NCBI RefSeq assembly: GCF_000143415.4
Contig: NW_003314326.1
Coordinates: forward strand, 868,078 to 932,077
Length of the DNA stretch: 64,000 bases
From: Selaginella moellendorffii
Lineage: Eukaryota > Streptophyta > Lycopodiopsida > Selaginellales > Selaginellaceae
Direction: 5' to 3'
Every line of letters starts with the position of its first letter. Positions within the stretch are counted from its first letter, which is position 1. The position numbers were made by a program, and so were the translations under genes. Below the pieces are notes generated by a model. That model ran no database searches. It saw only the letters and a list, made by a program, of their open reading frames with translations, and was not told the DNA's origin. Below, piece after piece: positions 8,158 to 18,815 of this stretch.

Positions 8158-9205
8158 GGGGATTTTCGCGTAGATCTTCCCGTATCTGCGAAGTCGAGAA
8201 ATTATATATTGCAACAATCACCACAGCATTCCAAATACGAAGCTTACCCCACGGCAGTACCCTCCAGTTTCTCAATGGCCTCCTCGATCCGCTTTGCCAC
8301 TGCCTCACGCTTCTCTGGCAAAGCAGCTACGAACTCTTCGACAATGATTTCGATACTCGCCACTTTGCCGGCCTGTAATATTGTGAGCTGCATGCAAGCA
8401 ACGAAAGTAGAGCGTACCTTCTCTGTAAGATGGCCTTTTGTGTCACGGTAAGTACCACATTTTTCGTTCAGGAACTCCACGAGTTCCTCTAGTGAACGCC
8501 CATCACAATCCTCTCCATCTTTGTTGGATTTCAGGAAGAACTTTACTGTGGGATAGCCACTAATATCATATCTGAAAGATAGGCAGAGGTTACAATCAAC
8601 TATACATAAGACACTGAAAAAGCTTACTTGGACGCCAGATCCTTGTGAGCATCTGCATCTAGCTTCGCTATGACCACACCCTTCTCACCTTTGAACGCGG
8701 TTGCAACCTCCTCATAAACCTTCCAGAACAAAATCAATGTTTTAGTATCACTGATAGCATGCATCAGACTGACTTACCGGAGCCATGTGAGCGGTTATCC
8801 AAGTGGTTTCCGAGGGGGATTGGCATAGGGACTTGTGTTCATCACAATCCACCTGCCGAACTAAACTATGAGCACAGAGGTACTGAAGTTTTCATAAAAA
8901 GGTTACCTTGCTTATCACTACGTTCTTCACTTTCTTGAAAGCCGATCCGACCTTCTCGTACTCAGGAGCTAGCTTCTTACAGTGCCCGCACCTGGAATTT
9001 CAGAGACCAGATTAAAATCGCCTCCAGAAGACTAGATCCAGCTGCAATGCAATGCTTGGTTACCAGGGAGCGTAGAACTCAACAAGAGCTCCTCGACCCT
9101 GCCGTACTACTTGCTCAAAATTGTCAGGTGTAAGCACAACGACATCAGATTCTGCAGCAAAAGCTCCAAAAACGCCAGCAGCAAAACCGCCAACATTCTC
9201 TCCAT
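8158..9205 (-). pseudogene. Protein disulfide isomerase-like gene, decayed (copy A)
   Basis: Exons visible on the minus strand: 9205-9064, 8991-8907, 8852-8778, 8719-8628, 8571-8417, 8372-8248 and 8185-8158. They encode a thioredoxin domain ([44 protein letters not shown]), a second domain ([37 protein letters not shown]) and the start of an ERp29-like C-terminal domain (VEEFVAALPEKREAV). This is the plan of plant ER-resident PDIL2-type oxidoreductases. Defects: the signal-peptide exon (ATG 9205) is out of frame with the domain behind it; the second active site reads WITAHMAP with both cysteines lost; and the ERp29 part stops at YGKIYAKI, where neprosin pseudogene sequence begins. It is very probably a pseudogene. 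Confidence 0.8.
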
Positions 9206-9440
9206 TTTCGCAGATCGTAGGATGAGATCCAGCCGTCAAGAAGCCCGCATCCGGTTGTCCCCAATCCCAAATGGCATACACTGGTTGGATGTTAGGACGT
9301 AACAACTCTGATCCGTGCTAATTGTCAGCCGTTCGATTGAAAGATAGAAATGTTCAAGGATAAGTACGGATATTCTTGTTTGAACTTGTGGGAATTCAAT
9401 ACAGATCCTTCTTGTTGTGGTTTTTCGCTTGTGCATTTAC

Positions 9441-9984
9441 GAACTTCCTCAGGCCTCTGCTAGTTGGAGTTCCGGAATAACTAAACAACGCAACCATGGT
9501 AACCTCAGAGCTACTTGAAAATCGACCAGCAGGAACTTACATTTTGGCAGTCATTGATCCTTTCGGGAACCACTCGATTGTTGGGTAGTTGCTGATGTTA
9601 CAATACCCACACACTAAAGGATGGTATTCGCAATTCACCTGTGAATCGGAATGAGCCATCACAAAGAACTCGACACTGCGGTTCTTACATGGGCTATCAG
9701 CACGGTCTTCTTGACTTTCCTGAATGCCAAACCAACCTTCTCATATTCAGGTTCAAGCTTCTTACAAGCTCCACAACTGCGCAACTAAGTCGGAACAAAG
9801 CAATCGATCAGGTTGTGACAATTGAATGGGGGAGCTACCTGTTAATGAAGAACTCGACAAGAGCTCCTCGATCCTGCCCTACCAGTTTTATAAAGTTCTC
9901 GGGCGTGAGATTTACGACGTGATCCGCAGCAAGAGCTGGCATCACTGAAAGCACCAAGAGCAGACCAGCCAGCATTCTTACCAT
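9441..9984 (-). pseudogene. Protein disulfide isomerase-like gene, truncated (copy B)
   Basis: Exons 9984-9839, 9776-9689, 9638-9541 and 9480-9441 join in phase: a signal peptide (MVRMLAGLLLVLSVMPALAA), then HVVNLTPENFIKLV, GALVEFFINS, CGACKKLEPEYEKV, NCEYHPLVCGYCNISNYPTI, EWFPKGS and GTPTSRGLRKF. This is one complete thioredoxin fold, but the active site is CGAC instead of CGHC and the preceding APW is INS. After GLRKF and a GTAAAT donor no further exon follows; the next PDI-like exon downstream is the separate signal-peptide exon of copy A. The two copies share the MxRMLA...LL leader and GRGALVEF, so they are a tandem duplication. This copy could still make a short secreted thioredoxin-like protein, though loss of its 3' end makes a pseudogene more likely. 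Confidence 0.72.
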
Positions 9985-10669
9985 CTTGCTCACCCTATCA
10001 GTCGCGATTGAGTGAAACTGAAAGAGCCACTTTTGACATACCATGGCACGCCTTCTGTTTATTGAATCTTAGCCGTCCAATGTGCTTGTACAAAGCTGCT
10101 AATGCTGCTATAAAGTAAGTGTTTTGAAATGTATTTTCTAATGTGGAGAATACAAAGGACTTATCCAGAAATCCATAAATCGTTCCAATGCTGAGAGATG
10201 ATGTTAGGAGTCTTCCAATGCTAGAGGATCTCGGTAATGCTGCAATAAATTACACAGTACAATGTAGTATGCTGCAAATCTATGTGACAAGGTGTTATCT
10301 CAAATCGACTTGAAAATTAATTTTCGGATCCAGATATACGTGACTGCACTTGTCGCTGGTGCCTTCATGACGCTTAGGACATTGTTGGATAACATTCATT
10401 CTGCCAGGATCTGTTAAACGGAAAATTCTGAAATTCCTGTGGAGCGTCCACGTTCAGACGCGGGAAAAGATACAAACAGGAGACGGAGTATACCTGGAAG
10501 GATCTTGAGGTGCCATTACAATTGCAATAGCTTCTTGCAACATCACCTGTCGAGGTGGTTTAACAACTTTTAAAGCCAAAATGGACGGCCTAGTTACATC
10601 ATACTGTTTCCTTGGGACGCATTTGAGACTTGGAGCCATGCTGCTGTTCATAGTCACTAGCATTATCTC
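9985..10669. other. Intergenic region upstream of the PDI-like copies
   Basis: Nothing I can name with support. Minus-strand frames around 10450-10660 contain conserved-looking stretches but no recognised domain. Confidence 0.4.
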
Positions 10670-11222
10670 TTACACGCTTAGTTGAGGGTCCGATTCTGCT
10701 TTCCGGGGAAGTTGGGTGGCCAGTCGCTGCAGCCCGCTCAATGTTACCATTAACATCTCGGGCTCTATCTCTATCATTACGCTCAACTTTGAATCGTGGC
10801 CAACAAGTCTGCACATAATTGTCCACTGGGGTTTGGTGCTCTGCTCTGATATCATTTTCGATGAATACTCAGACATATCCAGAAAGCTGCTTGAGCCTGC
10901 CCGATGCACTGTATCCAAAATACTACTATGCAAACGGAGGTCCCTGGCATAGAGCTGCGCCAGCAAACTCCGCGGACAGAGATTTGTGCCAGGATAGTTT
11001 TCGACCTCCAGCTATGAGCTACAGGTAAACTTCGCAGTGAAGGCTGCAGTCCCAAGTGTTGGTGTATCCAGATGTGCTCTTGGTAAAGGCTCAATCAAAT
11101 ACTATGGCCTAATGAGCGTCTCCACAATGCTTTTACCCTCGCAAGCTTTGATTCCGTGTAGAATGTCAGCCTTAACTTCAGCCGCCACTGCAATAGTAGC
11201 TTTTTTCATAAGCTCACAATAG
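10670..11222 (-). other. Unidentified coding-like remnant on the minus strand
   Basis: A frame open from about 11010 to 10670 encodes a polar sequence including EVENYPGTNLCPRSLLAQLY, SSFLDMSEYSSKMIS, KPQWTIMCRLVGHDSKLS and VMIEIEPEMLM. An upstream stretch (11222 to about 11118) reads YCELMKKATIAVAAEVKADI and CEGKSIVETLI before a stop. Codon structure and moderate GC suggest former exons, but I recognise no domain and could not connect them with clean splice sites. It may be a decayed host gene or a DNA-transposon protein. Confidence 0.3.
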
Positions 11223-11500
11223 GTCATGAACAAAAGCTGAGACTTGGTAGCCTTCTTAAAACCATGCTGTTTTCAAAGTTTGAGAAAGGCTAAGAAACAA
11301 ATTCTAGGCTGCCGAAAATAAAAAAAGCTTTGATTCTAGGTAGAATGTCAGCCTTAGCTTCAGCCGCCACTGCAATAGCAGTTTTTTTCATAAGCTTACA
11401 ATAGGCCATGAACAAAAGTTGAAACTTGGTAGCCTCCTTAAAACTGTGCTGTTTTCAAAGTTTGAGGAAGGTTAAGAAATGGATTTTAAAAGTCAAAAAA
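11144..11500. repeat. Direct tandem duplication of a ~175-bp exon-like unit
   Basis: The segment starting GCTTTGATTC at about 11144 recurs at about 11327 with the same order of landmarks: TAGAATGTCAGCC, GCCGCCACTGCAATAG, TTTTTTCATAAGC, CAATAGG and CATGAACAAAAG. On the minus strand both units keep an open frame (FMTYCELMKKATIAVAAEV versus FMAYCKLMKKTAIAVAAEA), so the duplicated unit was coding when copied. The two copies now differ by scattered substitutions. Confidence 0.75.
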
Positions 11501-11676
11501 TAACTTAACTAAGTTTTGCATAATGTTTCAAATCAACTGGCTGAACCACAACACGTGGACAAACCTTATGAAACTTAAAGGCTTGATTCCATTCCACAAC
11601 TTATTAGTGTCAAACATTTTCACAAAATATTTAATATTTTTTATGTAAAACATGATTAAAAGGTTGCACAATTTTT

Positions 11677-11999
11677 TTGGTTTGCTTAAGCAAACTTATA
11701 GGGGGACTAGGATGGTATTGAATATACCTAGAATATACTTGGATATTCTAGGATATTCTACCATCTAACGGTTGTTATTCATTTAGATTAATTTTGTATT
11801 TATAATTTATAAACATGTTTATAATTTATAAACTTTCTTAAACCTTTTCTAGTATATTCTTTTTAATTCTACCATCTAATGGTTGATATGCAATAAAATT
11901 AATCTTGTATATATGAATTACAAACATGCTTATAATTATAAACTTTATTTGATCAATTAGATTAATAAGTAATAATAACACTAGTATTAAGCAAACCAA
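11677..11999 (+). mobile_element. MITE-like element, 13-bp perfect terminal inverted repeats
   Basis: The element begins TTGGTTTGCTTAA and ends TTAAGCAAACCAA, an exact 13-bp inverted pair, with an AT-rich interior of 323 bp lacking coding capacity. The left end contains a perfect 16-bp palindrome (GTTTGCTTAAGCAAAC, 11680-11695). A diverged relative in inverse orientation lies at about 15965-16429 and shares both end regions. I could not find a convincing target duplication, so the superfamily is unassigned. Confidence 0.6.
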
Positions 12000-12709
12000 G
12001 CGTTGCTACATGCAACACGTAGCAATTTATTTATCAAACATTCAAAATATGACAGATTGTTACCTCTTATGAAAGGTGCTCCTTGACTAGTTTCTCACCA
12101 TTAAGTGCCAGCTTTCAGTACAACTCCACTTTTTCCTTAACTTCCCCTGAAATCCTATGTGATCAACAGATGCAAAAGCTGCCACCAAGTCTGCATCAAA
12201 ATAGGTGCCATATGCGCCTGGCTTTGCAGCCTCCATAAACAGTGATCAACTTTGCTAGGCGGGATAAAAGAAAGATATAGGTCCTTCAATTCAGAAACCA
12301 TGACCATCCAATACCTCTTCACTTCTACATTAAGCTTAGTGATTCTCATTTATAACCATGCCATTGTACAAATCCTAAGTGCCAAGCTCTTCCACTTCCA
12401 GCATTTCCTCATCATCAATATTCAAATCTGCTGGTGTATCTTCCTCATACCCCTGGTTGGTGAGTGTTTTACAAAGTGACACTGGTAGTCACAATAAGCA
12501 ACCCACGCGCATACTTTGGGTTTGTCTTTGATCCTGGTCCAAAAGCTCTTTAACATACTATCCAGCAATGATTCATAAGTTTTTTTTGGTGCATGACAAC
12601 TCATTAAATTTCAAACCATACATTACAGTCCAGAGTACGCATATAGTTATAGTTAATTGTATCCGTCATGAAGACATCCCTGAACTCGATGCTTGTTCTC
12701 AACCAGCTC

Positions 12710-14126
12710 TCATATCTTGTAGTAGCGAATGTCCATATGCTTGCTCCTGGCATGGTAACGATCTTCCTTGGTCAGAGCCAGTGCACTCTGATTATCTAAA
12801 TAGAGGAGGAGTGGACCATCCCCCTCACACAGCAGATCCTTGGATAGGTGTTGCAACCAAAGGGCTTCTTTAGCAGCTTCAAATAGTGATGAATTCAGCC
12901 TCTGTGGAAGACATTGCCTACGACTAGACCAACTAACTGAAGCACCATAGAGCATGAATGCATAGCCAGTAGTGGATTGTCGGGTGTCCAAATCACCACC
13001 ATAATCTGCATTGCAAAAGCCAAGCACTGTAGAATTTGCAGAAGCCTTGTACCTTAGAGCAAAGTCATGTGTGCCTTGAAGATAGCACAAGATGCGCTTC
13101 ATCCAATGCTTGGGGCCAGGATTTTCTAAAAACATGAGCTATATCAGGCCTTGTAGCAACGGCCAAATAAACCAGGCTCCCGATAGCTTGCTGATAAGGC
13201 ACACCACTCATTGCTTCACGATCACTTGTGGATGATGGAGAGGAAACAACAAAGAGCTTGGTGCCTAGCTCAATAGGTGTTGGCACATATTTGCAATCAG
13301 TCAGATTGAACTGGCTGAGCACTTCTCTCACATAGTGTGCATGTGAAAGTGAAATTGTGCTTACTTGACGATCACAAAATACTTGAATACTGAGGTAGAA
13401 GTGAACTTCACCCAAATCAATCATCTCAAACTCAGCAAAGAGCTTGGACTTGAGAGTGAGCAGCATAGCTAGAGCATTAGCAGCCATTATGCAATTGTCA
13501 ACATAAAGTGCGACAATCACAAACAGCTTGGCCACTAAATAGGGGTGCACATTTCCATCAGCAGCACCTTTCGTGTAGCCAAGGGAGCAGAAGAAAGTAT
13601 CAATCCGCTTATACCAAGCTTAAAGACTCTGTTTTAAGCCATAGAGGGTACACTTTAGTTTGCAAACTTGATGTTCCGTACCTAGCTCCACAAAGCCAAT
13701 GTAGATGTCCTCCTCAAGTTTGTTGTTCAAAAAGGCTGTTTGCACATCCATTTGGTGAAGTTTGAGGTTCCAAGCAGCTATAAGCGTCATGATCATGCAA
13801 ATAAAAGCTAGCTTCATAACTAAAGAGTAAGTCTCTATGAAATCCAATCTAGCCACCTGAGTGAAACCTTGTGCCACTTAACATGCCTTGAATTCCTTCA
13901 TGCTCAAATATTAATTGTAAAAAACTGAGAACACCCAATAGGTGTCAATCAAATGACCATCAGTTGGCAGCTCTGTTTTGATAAAGGTGCCCTTCTTCTC
14001 ATGAGATTGCATCTTATTTTGCATAGCAGCTAGCCACTTGTCTACATAAGGGCCAAAAAGTGCTTGCCATGCATTATGAAGAATTGAAATTGGTTCAACT
14101 ACAATAGTGTGAGCAACAAAGCCCAC
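12710..14126 (-). pseudogene. Ty1/copia pol remnant (reverse transcriptase and RNase H)
   Basis: Domains follow in pol order on the minus strand with frame breaks between them: the RT entry (DKWLAAMQNKMQSHEKKGTF, YWVFSV), RT core (MAQGFTQVARLDFIETYSLV, LKLHQMDVQTAFLNNKLEED, IYIGF, KLKCTLYGLKQS), the catalytic region (VIVALYVDNCIM), connection (VSGVPYQQAIGSLVYLAVAT, RPDIAH) and RNase H (GFCNADYGGDLDTRQSTTGY, KEALWL, LYLDNQSALAL, ARSKHMDIRY). The RT motif normally YVDD reads YVDN, losing one catalytic Asp. Frameshifts and stops confirm a dead element. I saw neither gag nor LTRs beside it. Confidence 0.9.
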
Positions 14127-15964
14127 AAAATGAGTTTGGTTGGTTTTATGTCACCTTCAATTAAAGAAGTCAAAAGACTCCAAAGCTTCTAAAGCATGTT
14201 GCATTTGTTCTGATGATTCTTTTTCTAGTGGTTATTAATTCTTCTTGATGTTTTAGAAGATCTTCTTTATAATTAGATAAAAGATTATTACTGATAAATC
14301 TAATATCATCATCCTGCTGTGACACAATAGTAGTCACATCTTGTTCCCCCTTACATTCAATTTTTGATGAATCTACTAAATCAGCCATAGTAAAACTTCT
14401 CTGATTGTGAAAAACTTAGGCAAAGAGAGACTTTTTTGATGAACACAGCTAATAAACTTATAAGATCACAAATTTTAATAATATCTGTAATAAAAATTAT
14501 AAACTGTATATGATACTTTTAACCTTATGACATACAGAAACATGACATATAAAAAATAAGTTTCTAGATTCTAGTATATCATGAAATTAATTTGGATTAG
14601 ACGAAGTCTAACATTAAGGAATTCAAACTAGAATATACCCAACAAATGCTTACTAGTTGACAAAGCCATTTATTCAACACCTGTTAGATCTCCTCTCCTT
14701 CCACTCTAGTGGTGCTTGTTAGAAAAAATTGATGTCCACTAATAGATATTTATATAATATATTCACAATCTTGACTTATATTAGTTTTTTATAGTTTCTT
14801 TAGAATGTGTCAAGCTCTACTGATGACAAATCCAGAAAGTTGAGAGCTCAGATTGTTCTTGTTCTTTCTATCTCAAAATCCACCTTTCGAAAAACAAAAA
14901 TGTTGAAATAAAACATTCAATGATTTTACCAAAGAAAAGTCTACTATACTTGCTCTAGTTCTCCTATAAGACCCTATGCCAGAATAAATGTTGTTTAAAA
15001 CAATTAAGAAATAAAAAGGACTTCTCATCAGACATTTATGAGCACATCATGTATTTTAGCATCGCTTCTCCATTTGAAAGAAAGTAATTCACTTGCTTGC
15101 ATCCTTGTACCTGTTCCCCAATGATTCTCTAACCAATTCACACAAAACTAGAAGCTGAAACACCCTTAGTTGTGTTAGCTTCTCTCCACCAAGGTTTGCT
15201 AATCTACTAATCTCCCCTTGATTTTTATCACATGACCTGCTCACATTCCCCTAGCAATGCTACTTTAACCCAAACCAAAGGGTTGAATAAGGAGTGCACA
15301 CTTCTGTCTTCTCTTGCCTCATCCAATAGCAAACAAAGGTGTGTTGCCATGCTATTGGATGCCAATACGTCATCCTGATTTTTTTTCAAACCATAGCACC
15401 TAAAAATTGCTTAGCAAATAATGATTAGTTGACAAAGCCTTGGGGTCCCAAAGATGAATATGTTTCTAAGAGCTAACCTCACCAACTTAGAAATCTATAG
15501 TATCATAAATTTCGTGCACCATAAATGGGAACTCAAACCTTTTTATCACATCCTTTGAGACTGAAAGATTAATTACTTTCAAAAATACTCTTACAAAATC
15601 CATGTCTGAAAGATAAAACATGTTAACACAAAAACTTGTTAGGACAAAGTTTACAATGCCTCCACTTTTACTTCATGAAGTTGAAGTTCTTGGACAATGC
15701 ATAGTTCAAACAAAAAATGATTAAGTTAAAGTAAATTATAAATGAAGTGAATTTTTAACACAAACTTTCGCTTTCCCTTCCATTCTAGGTTGAGCTTAAC
15801 TATCATTGAGAACATCATTTAAACCTAGAGATGCAATAACAATTGTGATTGTTGGGAAGAGAGAATAGATATAAACAGAGTCTATGCTTTAAATCAGAGA
15901 AAATTATCAAAGGCCTTCAAATTTTTTATATTTAACTTAATTGTAAATAATTTTTTCTGCATTG
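14127..15964. other. AT-rich DNA without recognisable genes
   Basis: An isolated minus-strand frame at 14388-14170 (72 codons, acidic start MADLVDSSKIECKGEQDV) might be a gag or leader remnant of the adjacent copia element, but nothing in it is diagnostic. The rest is AT-rich, with many stops in all frames and no repeat I can define. Confidence 0.45.
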
Positions 15965-16429
15965 AAAACAGTAGTGCTTATTATTTATTAATCTAAATGA
16001 TTAATTAATTATAATTAATAATAATTTATTAATTAATTTATAAGCACAAGATTAATCTTCTTATATATCAACTATTACATGGTAGAATAAACTAAAATAC
16101 ACTAAGAAGTGTTTAATAAATTATAAACATATTTATAAATTATAAATACAAGATTACATGAGGACTATTTATGGTCTGTTATATGACCATCCACAGCCAT
16201 GTGCTGAGTTTTGTGACCAAAATCTAGAATTTCTTAAATTCATTAGCTTGTTCAGAATTTAGTAGCAAAAACACCATAACTCATTTGGATGGGATAAGAG
16301 TTTTAGCAGAGAATAAAAGCCAAACTCTCTTCTTAAAGTGATCCATTAGATTGGTAAAATATCCCAGAATATACAAGTATATTTTAGATATATTCTAAAA
16401 CCTTTTACAAGCTTGCTTAATCAAACCAA
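15965..16429 (-). mobile_element. Diverged inverted relative of the MITE-like element
   Basis: Read on the minus strand from 16429, the sequence begins TTGGTTTGATTAAGCAAG, followed by TCTAAAATATACTTG and TACCAATCTAATGG, matching the left part of the element at 11677 in the same order. Its other end (about 15965-16010) matches the right part (GTAGTGCTTATTATTTATTA). An unrelated stretch of about 170 bp (near 16160-16330) separates the two conserved parts. With the first copy it flanks the copia remnant in inverse orientation. Confidence 0.5.
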
Positions 16430-18815
16430 AAGGCCCCAATTTTGTATAAAAGCCCTGTGAAGTTTTAGATAAGCCCCCTATATTATATTTATAACTAGAA
16501 ATCGATAGAAAAGTTATAAGTAACTTCAAACTAATCATCAATACTTTTTGGAGCTACATTTGATTTATCCTCCACTTATTACTTCAAGCAATGTTAATCA
16601 TTAATGCATCCTTGTTTCCCAAATATTTCATCTCACCATATGAATGCTAAACCATCTCAAACCTATTGTGGGCTTGGAGATTGTTAATTGTTCACGAATA
16701 AAGCTCCTTTCAAAGTAACATATAGAACCAAGTGAACAAAGGTGTGTTCCATTCTCTTACAGCAACAACATCTGGAAATGTCTTGGGACCAAACATCTAC
16801 TCCTGAAATGTGTTCAGACTAGTGTCGTGAGCTGTAAGAAAACTGTGGATTAAACCTAAATTTAATCTTCAAGTAAACTACACTCTCGGAAATGCACTGT
16901 CAATTCTAGGGTTACCAAGGAGTACTGAGGCATAGATTGGAGTGAGGATGTAAGTTTCAATGTTTAGCTTGACTTTTCTGTTTTGTGTTCCAGCTTAGTC
17001 CCAAGGCTAATAGGAGCTGCAAGACTCCATGGCCAAGTGGACAGGACATAATAATCATGGACAGGACATTGGGTGAGGAAAGATCCAGCGAAATGTCAAG
17101 TGGAGCCATTCGCACTTGCTCTTTATTCTTGAAATGTGTTAAATTTAAGTGATGAATACATTCGCACTATGTTTTAAAATAAAGTAAATTACTTTACATT
17201 AAAATTTAGGATATTTTTTTTAAACATTTTGATTCGCACATAGTGTTAACTTTAACACAATGTTTTCACTTTTTAAAACATTCAGACTGATTTTAAAAGA
17301 TGGGTGGGGGGGGGGGGGTTCTTTTAAACTTAAAATATTTTTAAAAGGAATCTCTATGATTCCTTGAAGATTCCAGTGCCCTGATTAGGGCATTTCAGTT
17401 TTTTGCCGCAAGCTGCCATGAGGTTAGGCATTTTATGGTGGGGGAGCCAACAGCAATCATTGCCCTAGGGTTAGATCATGTTGGGGATTTGGTGGAGGAA
17501 GGAGGAGTAGCTGATTTTGGGGAAGGAGGAGCTGTAGGCTTTGACGAGGAGATGGTGTGGGTTTGGGGCAGTGGCATCTAGTGAAGAGCAACTGTGGTGG
17601 AGGAGCATTTGGGGCTGGAAGACGAGCACTAGGTCCAGCTGTCGCTCGAGGAGGTAGGCTGCCTTGGGGCTAAGGCCGTGGAGATGCCGATTTCTTGAAT
17701 CTTGGACATATTCAAATGCTCTTTTGAAGACATTTTAAAGTAAGTCAGGTGTGAAGTCACTAGTGTTTTACGTTAAATTTTTACCACAAAAACTTTTGCA
17801 GGTGGGACTTAAATCTTAAAACAACCTAAAAATTACTAATGCAACAATCACAAAAATCAAAATACACATTTTAAAATATTTTTATATAAAGCGCAAGTGT
17901 GAATGGAGCCATTCGCACTTGCGAATGGCTCCAAATCATAAATCATCCAAATGGCTCCAAATCACAAATCATAATAGTTTATGATTTGTTTTAAATTCCA
18001 AGCCTAGCTTTGTTAACCACCCAACATTCTGCTCTAGTTATGCAATACTAGTCATAAAATATTTTCTGTTCTGCCAGACCAGGTGAGAATCAATGGTCCA
18101 CGAGGAAGGAGTTAAGAATCAATGGCCCTGAGTGACGATTGAATGAGGGCTTTTATTTCATTTCCATGCATTCCCCGCCCTCTCTACTGTAAGTAGGGTT
18201 TTCATCGTTGCCTGCGCGATGTGCCAGAGAGTGAAAGCGCCCCGCGGCCCTTCAATGGCACTGCGATTGCTCCACCACTGCAAAGCTGTGGCGCCTTGTT
18301 GGCGCTGGCGGAGGACGCGGCCAAAGAGCTTCAATGTGGCGCAGAGGCATTGTGGTCGGATCCAGGTGCGCCCTAGCCTCGTGGATTTTGGAGTCGAATG
18401 CAAGCAATTCATCTCGTGTTTGTGGCATTGACAGGCAAGGACTGGTGCTCTTGAGATTAAATTGAGGAGCTCTTGCTTTTTCGCCTTTGCAGATCTCTGG
18501 TTGGAAGTTGGGACCGAGAAAAGGCTGGCTGGTTGGTGAGAAAGGAAAATCTTTTGGAAGGCTGCATTGGCATCTCTTCTCCTGGTAGGTTGTACGTTGG
18601 TTGTGTGCTTTGATTCTAGGAAACATAGCTAGGAGGTGTTGTGGTGTTTCTTACTCTCCGATTGAGCTGAGTTTTTTTTTCTCTCTCGTGTTCTCGCAAC
18701 ACGAAACGATGCAGGACGGTGAGAGTCGACGAGTACCGCTAGAGAAGGATGCGAAGCTGCGGTATGAGTTCGTAGAGCTGAGGCTTGACAGCTCGAGAGA
18801 AACTTATTGGGGAAG
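16430..18815. other. Long intergenic region and 5' region of the NT-C2 coiled-coil gene
   Basis: No gene is supported. There is a run of 14 G at about 17306-17319, possibly a read artefact. From about 18150 the base composition becomes GC-richer, as expected for the promoter and leader of the downstream gene; leader introns are possible but cannot be placed. Confidence 0.4.

Noticed and set aside
8244-9302. CRISPR arrays or prokaryotic operon structure
   Set aside because: No direct-repeat/spacer pattern; introns, U6 and plant gene families show that this is a plant nuclear genome.
11677-11999. piggyBac-type element with TTAA target sites
   Set aside because: TTAA is present near both ends, but the sequences inside it are not inverted repeats; the TTGGTTTG ends fit better.
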